A stretch of DNA of 58,834 bases from CAVQTK01 sp963716455 (GCA_963716455.1 CAVQTK010000014.1:1-58834), one strand, 5' to 3'. Positions 8,555 to 17,692 are shown, counted from the first letter of the stretch. The notes: generated from the sequence alone by a model not told the origin. Numbers and translations are program-made.

Positions 8555-10420
8555 TTAATTAGTGTTGCTTCTGTTTTTAGAATTAAAATAATAATCCATT
8601 ACCTTTCGAGCTAACCCATCTGCGCCGGTGTTATGCTCATAAACAACAGCAATAGCAATTTCAGGGTTTTCAACAGGGGCAAATGCAATAAATAAATGGT
8701 TGTTACGGAGTTCTTTAGGGAGCTCAGATTGCTCTCGCTCTTCATCTGCTGGACGGCCAAATAGCTGAGCGGTTCCTGTTTTTCCCGCTGCAGTATAAGG
8801 TGCATCACGTCCAAAACGATGTGCAGTTCCGCGTGGGTTAGTAATGACTCCCTGCATAGCGGCGATGACTAAGGGCCAAATTTTAGGATCTTCTAAAGCT
8901 ACTCTTTTTTCTGGTAAGTAATGCATGACCAGTGGAGCGCCATTTGCTTGAAGAGTTTTCTGGAGTAGATGAGGTTGATAGCGAATGCCGCGCATAGCTA
9001 AAATTCCAATCGCTTGCGCTAATTGTAGTGGAGTGGCTAACAGAAATCCTTGTCCAATACCGGTGATGACAGTATCTCCTGGGTACCAAGACTCTCCCTT
9101 TACTTTGCGTTTCCATACGGGAGAAGGGACTAATCCACTTAATTCATTAGGAACATCAATATCTGTCCTTTTTCCCAATCCAAAACTTTGTAAAATAGAT
9201 TGTTGTTGTCGAACACCCAGCTTGGTAGCAAGATTATAAAAAAAGACGTCGCAAGAAACGATGATCGCCTTACTAATGTTTACTATGCCGTGGCCACCCT
9301 TATTTAGTTTCCACTTCCAATTCCAATCATGATAAAGATGAGAAGAATTGGGTAAAGAGAAAATTCCATCATCCTTAATTGATGTTTGTGGAGAAATAAC
9401 TTTTTGTTTTAATCCGGCAATGGCGAAAAAAGGTTTCATAGTAGAGCCCGGAGCAAATACCCCGCGAATGACTCGATCGTAAAGTGGGTGTTGTGGTAAT
9501 TTTAAAAGTTCTTTGTAGGCGGGGGCGCTGATTCCTAAAACAAATGGTTCAGGGTTATAGGTTGGTTTGCTTACCATAGCTAATACTTCGCCATTTCTAG
9601 GATTAAGAACAACAATAGCACCGCTTTCTTCACCCAATATATCACTTGCTGCTTGCTGTAAACGGCTGTCAATGGTGAGAAAAATATCTTTTCCTGGAAC
9701 AGGTCTATGGCGTTTTAATACACGTACTATTCGACCGCTCGCATCTGTTTCTACTTCCTCATTACCTACTACACCATGTAGGGTATCTTCATAATATTTT
9801 TCAATTCCCAATTTGCCAATATAATCTGAAGCACTATAATTGACTTGATCAATTTGATTCAATTCTTTGGTATTTATTCTGCCTACATAACCTAAAACAT
9901 GACTCATTAACTCTCCCAATGGATAAGTGCGAATCATGCGTGCTTGAATACTTACTCCAGGGAAGAAATACTGATTAACAGAAAATCGTGCCACTTCTGC
10001 TTCGGTGAGTTTTAATTTCAGGGGAATCGGCTGATGAGGAGGCAGTTGTCGTCGCCGACGTTGAAACATATGAATATCATGCGGAGTGATTTCTATAAAC
10101 AATCGCAAACGATTAATCACTTCGTCTATATTTTTAACCCGACCTGGGGTAATAGTAAGATTGAACGCGGGGATATTCTTGGCTAATATAATTCCATTAC
10201 GATCATAAATTAGTCCGCGGTTTGGCTCCGTTGGGATAATAGTCATTAAGTTTTGTTCTGAAAGAGTAGAATAAAAAGAATGTTGTAAAACTTGTAAATA
10301 GAACAAACGAGTCGACAATCCGATTATAAATAGGATTATCAAACAAAAACAGAGCAAAACCCTACGGTTAAAAAGCTTAGTTTCTTGTTTATGGTGTTTT
10401 ATGGTTAATTGGCTTTTCAT
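8555..10420 (-). CDS. mrdA: Penicillin-binding protein 2 (MrdA)
   Basis: PBP2 is the peptidoglycan transpeptidase of the rod-elongation machinery, inserted in the inner membrane. The 621-residue protein has one N-terminal membrane helix (about residues 20-44), a dimerisation domain with RGLIYDRNGIILA, and a transpeptidase domain. Active-site motifs are SxxK (S326-TM-K329 in APGSTMKPF), S389-C-D391 at the SxN position, and K547-TGTAQ. Length is normal. It is downstream of rlmH in the usual order. The stop is three bases from the end of the kinase-bearing segment, which now separates it from rodA. Confidence 0.95.
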   Translation of the reverse strand: MKSQLTIKHHKQETKLFNRRVLLCFCLIILFIIGLSTRLFYLQVLQHSFYSTLSEQNLMTIIPTEPNRGLIYDRNGIILAKNIPAFNLTITPGRVKNIDEVINRLRLFIEITPHDIHMFQRRRRQLPPHQPIPLKLKLTEAEVARFSVNQYFFPGVSIQARMIRTYPLGELMSHVLGYVGRINTKELNQIDQVNYSASDYIGKLGIEKYYEDTLHGVVGNEEVETDASGRIVRVLKRHRPVPGKDIFLTIDSRLQQAASDILGEESGAIVVLNPRNGEVLAMVSKPTYNPEPFVLGISAPAYKELLKLPQHPLYDRVIRGVFAPGSTMKPFFAIAGLKQKVISPQTSIKDDGIFSLPNSSHLYHDWNWKWKLNKGGHGIVNISKAIIVSCDVFFYNLATKLGVRQQQSILQSFGLGKRTDIDVPNELSGLVPSPVWKRKVKGESWYPGDTVITGIGQGFLLATPLQLAQAIGILAMRGIRYQPHLLQKTLQANGAPLVMHYLPEKRVALEDPKIWPLVIAAMQGVITNPRGTAHRFGRDAPYTAAGKTGTAQLFGRPADEEREQSELPKELRNNHLFIAFAPVENPEIAIAVVYEHNTGADGLARKVMDYYFNSKNRSNTN

Positions 10421-10493
10421 AATCTACCCAAAAACGTAATATCTCATCTGTAGCCTGGAACGCCCATCTATGATGGTTATGAAAATACGAATT

Positions 10494-10967
10494 TTAGTCA
10501 GAGCGATGATAAGGATGACGACTAATTATACTCCAAGCTCGATATATTTGTTCAGCAACAATGATGCGCACTAATGGATGAGGTAAAGTTAGCGCCGACA
10601 GTGACCAAATAGCCTGAGCACGTTTCAAGCAAGCCGTACCTAAACCTTCAGGACCACCAATTAAAATATGAGCATGATGATTTAAATCGTGCCATTGTTG
10701 CAAGATTGTTGCTAATTGCTCAGTATGAAGTGATTGCCCTTGACGGTCTAAGGCAATGACCGGGCCTGGTTTAGTTATTACATTTAATAATTTTTCTGCT
10801 TCAAGATCAAGAATTTGAATCTTGCTACGGGATTTGGTTCTTTTTTCGCTAGTTATTTCAATTAAATGTAAACAGTAGTCAGCAGGTAATCGTTTAGCAT
10901 ATTCATAGTAGCCAGTATTTACCCATTCAGGCATACGTTTACCTACAGCAATTAGGTTAATTTGCAT
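10494..10967 (-). CDS. rlmH: 23S rRNA pseudouridine(1915) N3-methyltransferase
   Basis: RlmH is a SPOUT-class enzyme that methylates pseudouridine 1915 of 23S rRNA in the assembled ribosome. The chosen start gives MQINLIAVGKRMPEWV, as in the family, and 157 residues; the frame is open further upstream but that part lies inside the preceding gene. Motifs are PGPVIALDRQGQSL, the knot HILIGGPEGLG, and LTLPHPLVRIIVAEQIYRAW followed by the C-terminal HPYHR. It overlaps the end of the BolA-RsfS gene by 11 bases, indicating an operon. Confidence 0.93.
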   Translation of the reverse strand: MQINLIAVGKRMPEWVNTGYYEYAKRLPADYCLHLIEITSEKRTKSRSKIQILDLEAEKLLNVITKPGPVIALDRQGQSLHTEQLATILQQWHDLNHHAHILIGGPEGLGTACLKRAQAIWSLSALTLPHPLVRIIVAEQIYRAWSIISRHPYHRSD

Positions 10968-11601
10968 GAGAATTGTCATTTTTCCGGATTGATTGCAGCG
11001 AGGATTCGGTAGCGCTCCAGAGTTTTTCGAGGCTATAGAATTCACGAACTTCAGCAAGCATAATGTGGACTACTATATTCAATAAGTCGATTAATACCCA
11101 ACCACTGTCAGCTTGGCCTTCCAGGCTATTAAAAGGTTTAAAATTAATTTTTCGTAGTGCTCTTACTAACTTGTCTCCTACCGAATGTGCGTGCCGGGTG
11201 GATGTGGCAGTGCAAATAATCATGGCATCAGTAACATCGGTAAGGGGAGTTACATCCAATGTCCGAATGTCTAAGGCTTTAGAAGATTCTAATTCTTTTA
11301 CTACAAACTCAACAAGATCTTGTGTCTCAATAGGTTTTGCTTCAATTTGTAAAGCATGAATTTCGTTTTTTAGCATGTCTCCTAGTACGGTATGGATTAT
11401 ACGGTGACACTCCAGCGACTTTTTTCCTGTAAAAGCCTGTGCTGTAATTTTGAGAATGTAATGGCCTTTGCCCTCCCCAATGTGGCCTATGTGAGCCTGG
11501 CTGTCATCAATAATAGCTAGATGGAGGGGATGTAAAGCACTTTGCAATAGACCCTCCATTTTTTCTATGGTGGTTTGATTATTAATTTTTTTATTATTCA
11601 T
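10957..11601 (-). CDS. rsfS: BolA-RsfS fusion (ribosomal silencing factor)
   Basis: A 214-residue protein made of two normally separate domains. Residues about 12-92 look like BolA (IEKMEGLLQSALHPLHLAII, then AFTGKKSLECHRIIHTVLGDML, ending in EIHALQIEAKP), a family that binds glutaredoxins and Fe-S clusters. Residues about 95-205 are RsfS/RsfA (ALDIRTLDVTPLTDVTDAMI, ATSTRHAHSVGDKLV, GWVLIDLLNIVVHIML, EFYSLEKLW), which binds ribosomal protein uL14 and blocks subunit joining in starvation. RsfS alone is usually about 105-120 residues. No stop or frame change lies between the parts. It precedes rlmH, as rsfS usually does, and overlaps yciI by four bases (11598-11601). Confidence 0.88.
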   Translation of the reverse strand: MNNKKINNQTTIEKMEGLLQSALHPLHLAIIDDSQAHIGHIGEGKGHYILKITAQAFTGKKSLECHRIIHTVLGDMLKNEIHALQIEAKPIETQDLVEFVVKELESSKALDIRTLDVTPLTDVTDAMIICTATSTRHAHSVGDKLVRALRKINFKPFNSLEGQADSGWVLIDLLNIVVHIMLAEVREFYSLEKLWSATESSLQSIRKNDNSHAN

Positions 11602-11897
11602 GGTAATACTTTTTTAAATGGATGAACTGTTATGCGTTTAAAAACTTCTGCAGTGACATAAGGGTCAGCCGCTGCCCAGGATTTAGCAGCCTCGAGGTCA
11701 GAAAATTCCGCTACAATAAGGGATCCTTTTGCTTTGGCAAGATGCAGATCTTGGATGCCATCATGAAAGATTGGACCCGCCAATACCAGTCGATTTTCTT
11801 GGGTTAGAGTTTCAAGACGTTGTAAATGAGCGGCACGAACACTACGGCGTTTTTCCGCGCTATCGGTGCTATCCTCACCAATGATAACATAAAGCAT
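11598..11897 (-). CDS. yciI: YciI family protein
   Basis: A 99-residue protein starting MLYVIIGEDSTDSAEKRRSVRAAHL and containing RLVLAGPIFHD and SLIVAEFSDLEAAKSWAAADPYVTAEVF. This is the dimeric alpha-beta YCII fold with the conserved His/Asp pocket (HLQRL and DPY). The family is of uncertain function; some members act as small dehalogenase- or isomerase-like enzymes. It lies between yciB and the BolA-RsfS gene with four-base overlap or immediate contact on either side, so it is part of one operon. Confidence 0.9.
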   Translation of the reverse strand: MLYVIIGEDSTDSAEKRRSVRAAHLQRLETLTQENRLVLAGPIFHDGIQDLHLAKAKGSLIVAEFSDLEAAKSWAAADPYVTAEVFKRITVHPFKKVLP

Positions 11898-12461
11898 CTA
11901 AGGCATCTCTTTTTTCTTATCTACGAACTGTGGATCTGAAAGCATGTGACGAACCATATAGACAGCTTGCGCCATAATAAAAAGAGCTGTCAGCCCTAAA
12001 GTCCCAAATAATTTAAAATTTACCCAAACGTTGGTATTGAAATGATAAATGACATAGATGTTCAATATGCCCAAGAGTAAAAAAAATAAAGCCCAGCTGA
12101 AATTTAACCGTTGCCAGATTTTTTTAGTGAGTTTTATTTTGTCACTCAACATTCTTTCTAAGACAGTTTTAGGACTAAAAAATTGACTGATGAATAAAAT
12201 TATCGTAAAAATCCAATAAATCACACTTGGTTTCCACTTGATAAAAATTTCATTATGAAAAAACAAAGTTGAGCCACCAAGAATGACTACAAAAATAAAG
12301 GTTAAGGTATGTAAAGTTTCAAATCGCCGATGAATTAACCAATACATGCCAAGTTGCAAAAGCGATGCAGCGATAGTTACCTCAGTTGCTATATAAATAT
12401 TGGAAAATTTATAAGCGATGAAAAAACATGCAATGGGAAAGTAATCAAATAAAAATTTCAT
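11898..12461 (-). CDS. yciB: Inner-membrane septation protein A-like (YciB)
   Basis: A 187-residue polytopic inner-membrane protein of the YciB/IspZ family. It starts MKFLFDYFPIACFFIAYKF, a typical family N-terminus, and has about five hydrophobic segments, with the conserved region FIKWKPSVIYWIFTIILFISQFF and KIWQRLNFSWALFFLLLGILNIYV. YciB is implicated in cell-envelope synthesis and septation and interacts with elongasome/divisome proteins in relatives. It ends one base before yciI and is divergent from yciO; the two starts are 27 bases apart. Confidence 0.92.
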   Translation of the reverse strand: MKFLFDYFPIACFFIAYKFSNIYIATEVTIAASLLQLGMYWLIHRRFETLHTLTFIFVVILGGSTLFFHNEIFIKWKPSVIYWIFTIILFISQFFSPKTVLERMLSDKIKLTKKIWQRLNFSWALFFLLLGILNIYVIYHFNTNVWVNFKLFGTLGLTALFIMAQAVYMVRHMLSDPQFVDKKKEMP

Positions 12462-12471
12462 AGTTTTGGTA

Positions 12472-12480
12472 TGATATAAT
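12472..12480 (+). promoter_or_regulatory. Extended -10 promoter of yciO
   Basis: TGATATAAT is an extended -10 element ending only eight bases before the yciO ATG. A start of transcription about seven bases downstream would fall at or next to the ATG, giving an almost leaderless message. Confidence 0.45.
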
Positions 12481-12488
12481 ATTTAGGT

Positions 12489-13109
12489 ATGGTACAGCAA
12501 TTAACAATTCATCCTCTGAACCCCCAACCTCGACTTATTCAGCAAGTGGTGAAAGTAATTCAAGCGGGTGGGGTGATTGTTTATCCAACTGATTCTGCCT
12601 ATGCTTTAGGATGTGGACTTGATAATAAGCCGGCTAGCGAACGTATCCGTCAGATTCGAGCTTTGGATAAACATCATCATTTTACCTTGATGTGTCACAA
12701 CTTATCGCAATTAAGTGTTTACGCTCAGGTTAGTAATCCAACTTTCCGTTTACTTAAAGCTTACACTCCAGGGCCTTATACTTTTATATTATCAGCGACC
12801 CGTGATGTGCCACGTCGATTAATTCACCCCAAACGGAAAACTATTGGATTACGAGTTCCAGATCATCCAATTACGCAAGCGTTATTAACTACCTTAGGGG
12901 AACCGTTAATGAGTGTTACTCTTATTTTACCGGGTCAGGAAAATCCTTTAGTAGATGTAGAAGAAATTACATATGCAATTGGGGGGAAGGTAGATTTAAT
13001 TATTGATGGAGGTCCTTGCAGTATCGATCCTACCAGCGTCATCGATTTAACTGGTGATGTCCCTAAAATATTACGGGCGGGAAAAGGAGATGTGAGTAAA
13101 TTGGAGTAA
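12489..13109 (+). CDS. yciO: YciO (Sua5/YrdC-family protein)
   Basis: A 206-residue protein of the YrdC-like fold. It begins MVQQLTIHPLNPQPRLIQQV and has GGVIVYPTDSAYALGC, FTLMCHNLSQLSVYA, TPGPYTFILSATRDVPRRLI, KRKTIGLRVPDHPI and VDLIIDGGPCSIDPTSVIDL. These match the YciO subgroup more closely than TsaC, which makes threonylcarbamoyl-adenylate for tRNA t6A; the cellular role of YciO itself is less certain. It heads the plus-strand run yciO-scpA-scpB-rluB, and its promoter lies in the 27-base gap shared with divergent yciB. Confidence 0.9.
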   Translation: MVQQLTIHPLNPQPRLIQQVVKVIQAGGVIVYPTDSAYALGCGLDNKPASERIRQIRALDKHHHFTLMCHNLSQLSVYAQVSNPTFRLLKAYTPGPYTFILSATRDVPRRLIHPKRKTIGLRVPDHPITQALLTTLGEPLMSVTLILPGQENPLVDVEEITYAIGGKVDLIIDGGPCSIDPTSVIDLTGDVPKILRAGKGDVSKLE

Positions 13110-13166
13110 ATTTTTTGAACATACTCATTGCAAATTGCTCTTTCAGTAGGTATCATCAAAAAGTTT

Positions 13167-13955
13167 ATGGTAATCGAGAATCCAATAACTGCAGTTAAAA
13201 TACGTGGTGAATCCCTCATAAATTTGCCTCATGATCTGTATATTCCTCCAGATGCATTACGCGTTTTTTTGGAAGCTTTTGAAGGTCCACTGGATCTTTT
13301 ACTTTATTTAATAAGAAAACAAGATTTTGATATTTTAGATATTCCGTTGGCAGAAATAACGCGACAATATATGCAATATATTGAGGTTATGCATGAGTTA
13401 CATTTAGAACTTGCCGCAGAATATTTATTAATGGCAGCTATATTGGCAGAGATCAAGTCGCGTTGGCTTTTACCTAAGCCAGCTGCTTTAGAAACGGAAG
13501 AGGGCGATCCTCGCGTAGAATTGGTCAGGCGTTTACAAGAATATGAGCGCTACCAGCAGGCAGCGCAAGAATTGAATAAATTACCTCGGGTGGAACGCGA
13601 TATTTTTGTGGTTGATGTGGATTATCCTTCTTTCCAAAAAGAAGTGCCTAAGCCGCTTATTTCTTTAGCAGATATCTTTAATGCTTTACAAGGGGTGAGG
13701 CAACGAGCAAGCCTCTATGTGCATCATCAAGTGGCGCTGGAAATGCTATCAGTGAGAGAGAGAATGAGCATAGTGTTAAGCCGACTCAATACCAATCAAT
13801 TTGTAGCCTTTACTCAATTTTTTAAAGTCGCCGAGGGTAGGATGGGTGTGGCAGTAACCCTGTTAGCTATTTTGGAGTTAATTCGTCAAACTACTATCGA
13901 ATTAGTACAAACTCAACCTTATGCTGCCATTTATATTAAAAGTAGAGAGTTATGA
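13167..13955 (+). CDS. scpA: Segregation and condensation protein A
   Basis: ScpA is the kleisin subunit that bridges SMC-type condensin heads with ScpB in chromosome segregation. The ATG at 13167 is preferred over a TTG at 13128 because the latter adds residues unlike the family. Motifs: FEGPLDLLLYLIRKQDFDILDIPLAEITRQY, LAAEYLLMAAILAEIKSRWLLP, and the C-terminal winged helix FTQFFKVAEGRMGVAVTLLAILELI. Length is 262 residues. The stop overlaps the scpB start as ATGA. Confidence 0.92.
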   Translation: MVIENPITAVKIRGESLINLPHDLYIPPDALRVFLEAFEGPLDLLLYLIRKQDFDILDIPLAEITRQYMQYIEVMHELHLELAAEYLLMAAILAEIKSRWLLPKPAALETEEGDPRVELVRRLQEYERYQQAAQELNKLPRVERDIFVVDVDYPSFQKEVPKPLISLADIFNALQGVRQRASLYVHHQVALEMLSVRERMSIVLSRLNTNQFVAFTQFFKVAEGRMGVAVTLLAILELIRQTTIELVQTQPYAAIYIKSREL

Positions 13956-14515
13956 ATCCTGAACATATTATTGAAGCTGTTTTATTTACTGCTGGAGAAC
14001 CTGTTTCATTGGAGCGGCTGCAGCAATTATTAGATGGAGAACAAAAGTTCTCCATTAATGAAATTAAAGTTTTGATTCACTCTTTAAGCAAATACTATGA
14101 AGGGCGTGGTATTGAATTAATAGAAGTGGCAAGTGGTTATCGATTTCAAACCCAGGCAAGTTATTTGCCGTGGCTACAAAAATTACATGCGGGTAAAACC
14201 ATGCGTTATTCCCGAGCTTTTTTAGAGACTTTGGCTTTAATCGTATATCGGCAACCGGTTACACGTGGAGAAATAGAAGGCATTCGTGGAGTGGCGGTGA
14301 GTAGTCAAATTATGAAATCACTTCAAGAATTAGAATGGATACGCGTTCTTGGGTATCGTGATGTGCCTGGGAAACCGGCTTTATACGGGACTACAAAAAA
14401 GTTTCTGGATGATTTTAATATAAGAGATTTAAGTGAATTGCCGCCTTTATCAGAGATAAAGAGTTTAACTCAATTAGAGAAGCAATTGGCAGAGCAATTA
14501 GAATTGATTGAATAG
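13952..14515 (+). CDS. scpB: Segregation and condensation protein B
   Basis: ScpB is the winged-helix (kite) dimer partner of ScpA. The 187-residue protein begins MNPEHIIEAVLFTAGEPVS and contains YRFQTQASYLPWLQKL, SRAFLETLALIVYRQPVTRGEIEGIRGV, then LEWIRVLGYRDVPGKPALYGTTKKFLDDFNI. All are standard for the family. The start overlaps the scpA stop by four bases, implying translational coupling. Confidence 0.93.
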   Translation: MNPEHIIEAVLFTAGEPVSLERLQQLLDGEQKFSINEIKVLIHSLSKYYEGRGIELIEVASGYRFQTQASYLPWLQKLHAGKTMRYSRAFLETLALIVYRQPVTRGEIEGIRGVAVSSQIMKSLQELEWIRVLGYRDVPGKPALYGTTKKFLDDFNIRDLSELPPLSEIKSLTQLEKQLAEQLELIE

Positions 14516-14580
14516 ACTGCTCATGAAAAAAACAGCAAAAATTAAAGCAGGCTACTGCTTCGCTGGGGAAATGGTTAAGA

Positions 14581-15330
14581 GTGGAAACTGAAAAACTTCA
14601 TAAAGTGTTGGCGCGTACTGGATTAGGCTCACGTCGAGAATTGGAAAAATGGATTACAGCTGGACGCATCACCGTTGATGGCAAATTGGCTAAGCTGGGC
14701 GAAAGAGTTAGTGCGAAAACGATTATTCGAATTGATGGTCGGATTTTTGATTGCAATGAAAAAAGGCCTACGGATATTCGTATCATATTATATAATAAAC
14801 CAGCGGGAGAAATTTGTACTCGTCATGATGATGAAGATCGACCGACGGTTTACTCCGCCTTACCACTGTTGAAGCAAGGTAAATGGATCAGTATTGGTCG
14901 TTTAGATGTCAATACTTCCGGTCTTTTATTATTTACTAACAATGGTGACTTGGCCCACCGCTTAATGCATCCTCGATTTGACTTTGAGCGAGAATATGCT
15001 GTTCGGGTGTTAGGAGAGGTAAGTGAGCCTATTTTGCAACGTTTGCTGCAAGGGGTGCATTTAGAAGATGGTTGGGGGCGCTTTGAGCAGTTGCGTGATG
15101 CAGGTGGTGGTCAAGGCGCCAATCATTGGTATCATGTGGTGATGACAGAAGGTCGTAATCGTATAGTTAAACGATTATGGGAGTCACAAGGTATAACTGT
15201 AAGTCGTTTAATTCGAATTCGTTTTGGGCCTATACTGTTGCCACGCGATTTGCCGCCTTGTGGTTGGCAAGAATTATCCCCGCAAGCGGTGCAAAACATG
15301 GTTAAAGCTAAGCCAGGACAATCGCATTAA
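14581..15330 (+). CDS. rluB: 23S rRNA pseudouridine(2605) synthase
   Basis: RluB converts U2605 of 23S rRNA to pseudouridine. A GTG start at 14581 gives 249 residues: an S4-like RNA-binding domain (LHKVLARTGLGSRRELEKWI, GRITVDGKLAKLGERV), then the RsuA-type catalytic domain with ILYNKPAGEICTRHDD, catalytic-Asp motif ISIGRLDVNTSGLLLFTNNGDLAHRLMHP, and GRNRIVKRLWESQGI. The 60 bases before it hold a Lys-rich reading frame from an ATG at 14523 that is out of frame with the gene; a one-base error could make it the true N-terminus. It follows scpB, the common gammaproteobacterial order. Confidence 0.9.
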   Translation: METEKLHKVLARTGLGSRRELEKWITAGRITVDGKLAKLGERVSAKTIIRIDGRIFDCNEKRPTDIRIILYNKPAGEICTRHDDEDRPTVYSALPLLKQGKWISIGRLDVNTSGLLLFTNNGDLAHRLMHPRFDFEREYAVRVLGEVSEPILQRLLQGVHLEDGWGRFEQLRDAGGGQGANHWYHVVMTEGRNRIVKRLWESQGITVSRLIRIRFGPILLPRDLPPCGWQELSPQAVQNMVKAKPGQSH

Positions 15331-15337
15331 ATTGTGG

Positions 15338-15388
15338 TAAGCGTTCACGAGGTTTAATTTGCCAACGCAGAAAGCCCAATTTTGATTC
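15338..15388 (+). repeat. Partial copy of the GTTCACG repeat
   Basis: These 51 bases match 6691-6741 with two substitutions, beginning TAAGCGTTCACGAGG and ending in GATTC. The sequence then diverges into an AGCTCAC-type repeat (15391-15421) and a stretch resembling CGAACGAAAAATTTCCTC. It sits in the rluB-tex gap between convergent genes. Confidence 0.65.
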
Positions 15389-15472
15389 GTAATAGCTCAC
15401 CTCGTAGATAGGAATGCTCATCTTTGGCCCATATCGAACGAAAAATTTCCTCAAAATACCGTTATTTCGCGA

Positions 15473-17692
15473 TTATTTTTTCTTAAAAGCTGCATTGAAT
15501 TTTTCACCCAACGAAGAATTACTTGGTTTTTCAGTTGTGGTTGCTAACTTCATGGTTAGATTGATTCTTTTGCGAGGTAAATCTACTTCCAATACTTTTA
15601 CGGTTACAATATCACCTACTTTAATAGCTTTTTGAATATCCGTCACATATTGATTGGAAATTTGTGAAATATGAACCAAACCATCTTGATGCACTCCTAC
15701 ATTGACAAATGCACCAAAATTGGCAACATTAGTAACCACCCCCTCTAGAATTAATCCCGACTTTAATTGCTCTATGCTATCAATACCTTTTTTAAAAAGC
15801 ACCGCTTTAAATTTAGGACGCGGATCGCGGCCTGGTTTTTTCAATTCGAGCAAGATGTCCTTTATGGTAGGCAGCCCATAGTTAGATGTTACCAATTGTT
15901 GTGGATCTAATGCATTTAATAATGCAGTATTACTCATGATTGCTTGAATGGGTTGTTTCACTAACTGTATAATCTGATCCACAAGGGGGTAACTTTCCGG
16001 ATGTACCGCCGAAGCATCTAATGGATTTTCCCCACCGATAATGCGTAAAAACCCGATCGCTTGCTCGTAGGTCTTTTCACCTAACCGTGACACTTTTTTG
16101 ATCTCGCTGCGATTTTTAAATGGGCCATGCGCTTCACGATATAACACAATCTGTTTCGCAACATTTTCATTTAATCCAGAAATACTTTTTAACAAAGGTA
16201 CGGAAGCGCTATTTACATTAGCGCCTACAGCATTAACACAATCTTCTAGTACAGTCGATAAACTTTCTCCCAACTTTACTTGATTGACATCGTGTTGATA
16301 TTGACCCACCCCTATTGATTTGGGATCAATTTTGACGAGTTCTGCCAACGGATCTTGCAATCTTCGAGCGATCGATACTGCGCCTCGAATCGTCACATCT
16401 AACTCAGGAAACTCTTCCGCTGCTAAAGCGGATGCTGAATAAACAGATGCACCGGCTTCGGACACAACTATTTTTTGCAAATTTAATTCAGGACAAAGTT
16501 GGATCAATTCCGATACCAACTGATCAGTTTCACGAGAAGCTGTACCATTTCCGATACTGATTAATTCGACTTGAAATGTTTTACATAGCTTTTCTAAAAT
16601 TTGTAGAGACTCTTGCCATTGATCACGCGGAGCATGAGGAAAAATAGCGGTATAATTGAGTAATTTTCCAGTGCCATCTACAATTACAACTTTAACTCCT
16701 GTTTTAAACCCAGGATCTAAGCCCAGTGTGACGTATTGACCTGCAGGAGGCGCCATCAATAATTGTTTTAAATTATCTTTAAAAACACGAATCGCTTCGT
16801 TTTCAGCCTGCACTCTTAATTTGGCTAATAATTCCAATTCTAATTTTAATTGAATTTTAATTTTCCATGCTCGCTCCGCTACTTGCCATAACCATTCATT
16901 CGCGTTACGTTGTTTTCGTATAATCTTCAAATATTGTGCAATTAGATTCAGACAATGCTCCTCATTTTCAGCTTCCAAAAACACCAATTTCAATCGCAAA
17001 ATTTTTTGATGCTCTCCACGAAATAACGCCAATGCTCGATGAGAAGGAACTTTATGAATCGGTTGAGAAAAATCAAAGTAATCGGAAAATTTAACGCCTG
17101 TTTCAGCTTGATCTTTATTTACTTTGCTACTCAAAGTACCATACTTCCAAAAATACTGGCGCAATTGCCCAAGTAAATCCGCTTGTTCAGAAAATTTTTC
17201 CATCAGAATCTCTTGCGCACCTGCTAATGCCGCTTTGACGTCAGCAACATTTTTTTTTGCGTCGACATAAGCACTGGCAACTTCTTCAGGCTGTAGTTGA
17301 GCGTTGTTCCATAACTCTATTGCCAACGGTTCCAAGCCTGCTTCACGGGCTATTTGCGCTTTAGTACGACGTTTTGGCTTATAGGGTAAATACAGATCTT
17401 CCAGCGTTGTTTTATCTGCGGCAGATAAAATTTGTTTCTGTAACGCTGGCGTTAATTTATCTTGCTCCTGAATAGATTTGATGATAACCGCACGTCTATT
17501 TTCCAATTCACGTAAATATTGAAGCCGTTCCACTAAATTACGCAATTGCGTATCATCGACGCCACCCGTAGCCTCTTTCCGGTAACGCGCGATGAAAGGC
17601 ACCGTATCGCCCCCATCAAGCAATTGGATAATTACTTTAACCTGTGATACCTTTAAATTCGCTTCTTCTGCCAAAAATTGTTCAATATTCAT
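15473..17692 (-). CDS. tex: Tex-family S1 RNA-binding protein
   Basis: Tex is a multidomain nucleic-acid-binding protein linked to transcription. The 739-residue protein has the N-terminal helical domain (GDTVPFIARYRKEATGGVDDTQLRNL, LEDLYLPYKPKRRTKAQIAREAGLEPLA), the YqgF/RNase H-like domain (YVTLGLDPGFKTGVKVVIVD), a helix-hairpin-helix region (ALLKSISGLNENVAKQIVLYREAHGPFKNRSEIKKV), and a C-terminal S1 domain (LILEGVVTNVANFGAFVNVGVHQDGLVHISQIS, VKVLEVDLPRKRINLTMK). Length is near the usual 770-780. It is monocistronic by position. Confidence 0.95.
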   Translation of the reverse strand: MNIEQFLAEEANLKVSQVKVIIQLLDGGDTVPFIARYRKEATGGVDDTQLRNLVERLQYLRELENRRAVIIKSIQEQDKLTPALQKQILSAADKTTLEDLYLPYKPKRRTKAQIAREAGLEPLAIELWNNAQLQPEEVASAYVDAKKNVADVKAALAGAQEILMEKFSEQADLLGQLRQYFWKYGTLSSKVNKDQAETGVKFSDYFDFSQPIHKVPSHRALALFRGEHQKILRLKLVFLEAENEEHCLNLIAQYLKIIRKQRNANEWLWQVAERAWKIKIQLKLELELLAKLRVQAENEAIRVFKDNLKQLLMAPPAGQYVTLGLDPGFKTGVKVVIVDGTGKLLNYTAIFPHAPRDQWQESLQILEKLCKTFQVELISIGNGTASRETDQLVSELIQLCPELNLQKIVVSEAGASVYSASALAAEEFPELDVTIRGAVSIARRLQDPLAELVKIDPKSIGVGQYQHDVNQVKLGESLSTVLEDCVNAVGANVNSASVPLLKSISGLNENVAKQIVLYREAHGPFKNRSEIKKVSRLGEKTYEQAIGFLRIIGGENPLDASAVHPESYPLVDQIIQLVKQPIQAIMSNTALLNALDPQQLVTSNYGLPTIKDILLELKKPGRDPRPKFKAVLFKKGIDSIEQLKSGLILEGVVTNVANFGAFVNVGVHQDGLVHISQISNQYVTDIQKAIKVGDIVTVKVLEVDLPRKRINLTMKLATTTEKPSNSSLGEKFNAAFKKK

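Noticed and set aside
12489..13109. Calling this gene tsaC
   Set aside because: N-terminus, length and TPGPYTF / KRKTIGLRVP motifs fit the YciO subgroup better.
14523..14592. Lys-rich short frame just before rluB as a separate small gene
   Set aside because: More likely a frame-shifted RluB N-terminus or a chance frame; no independent evidence.
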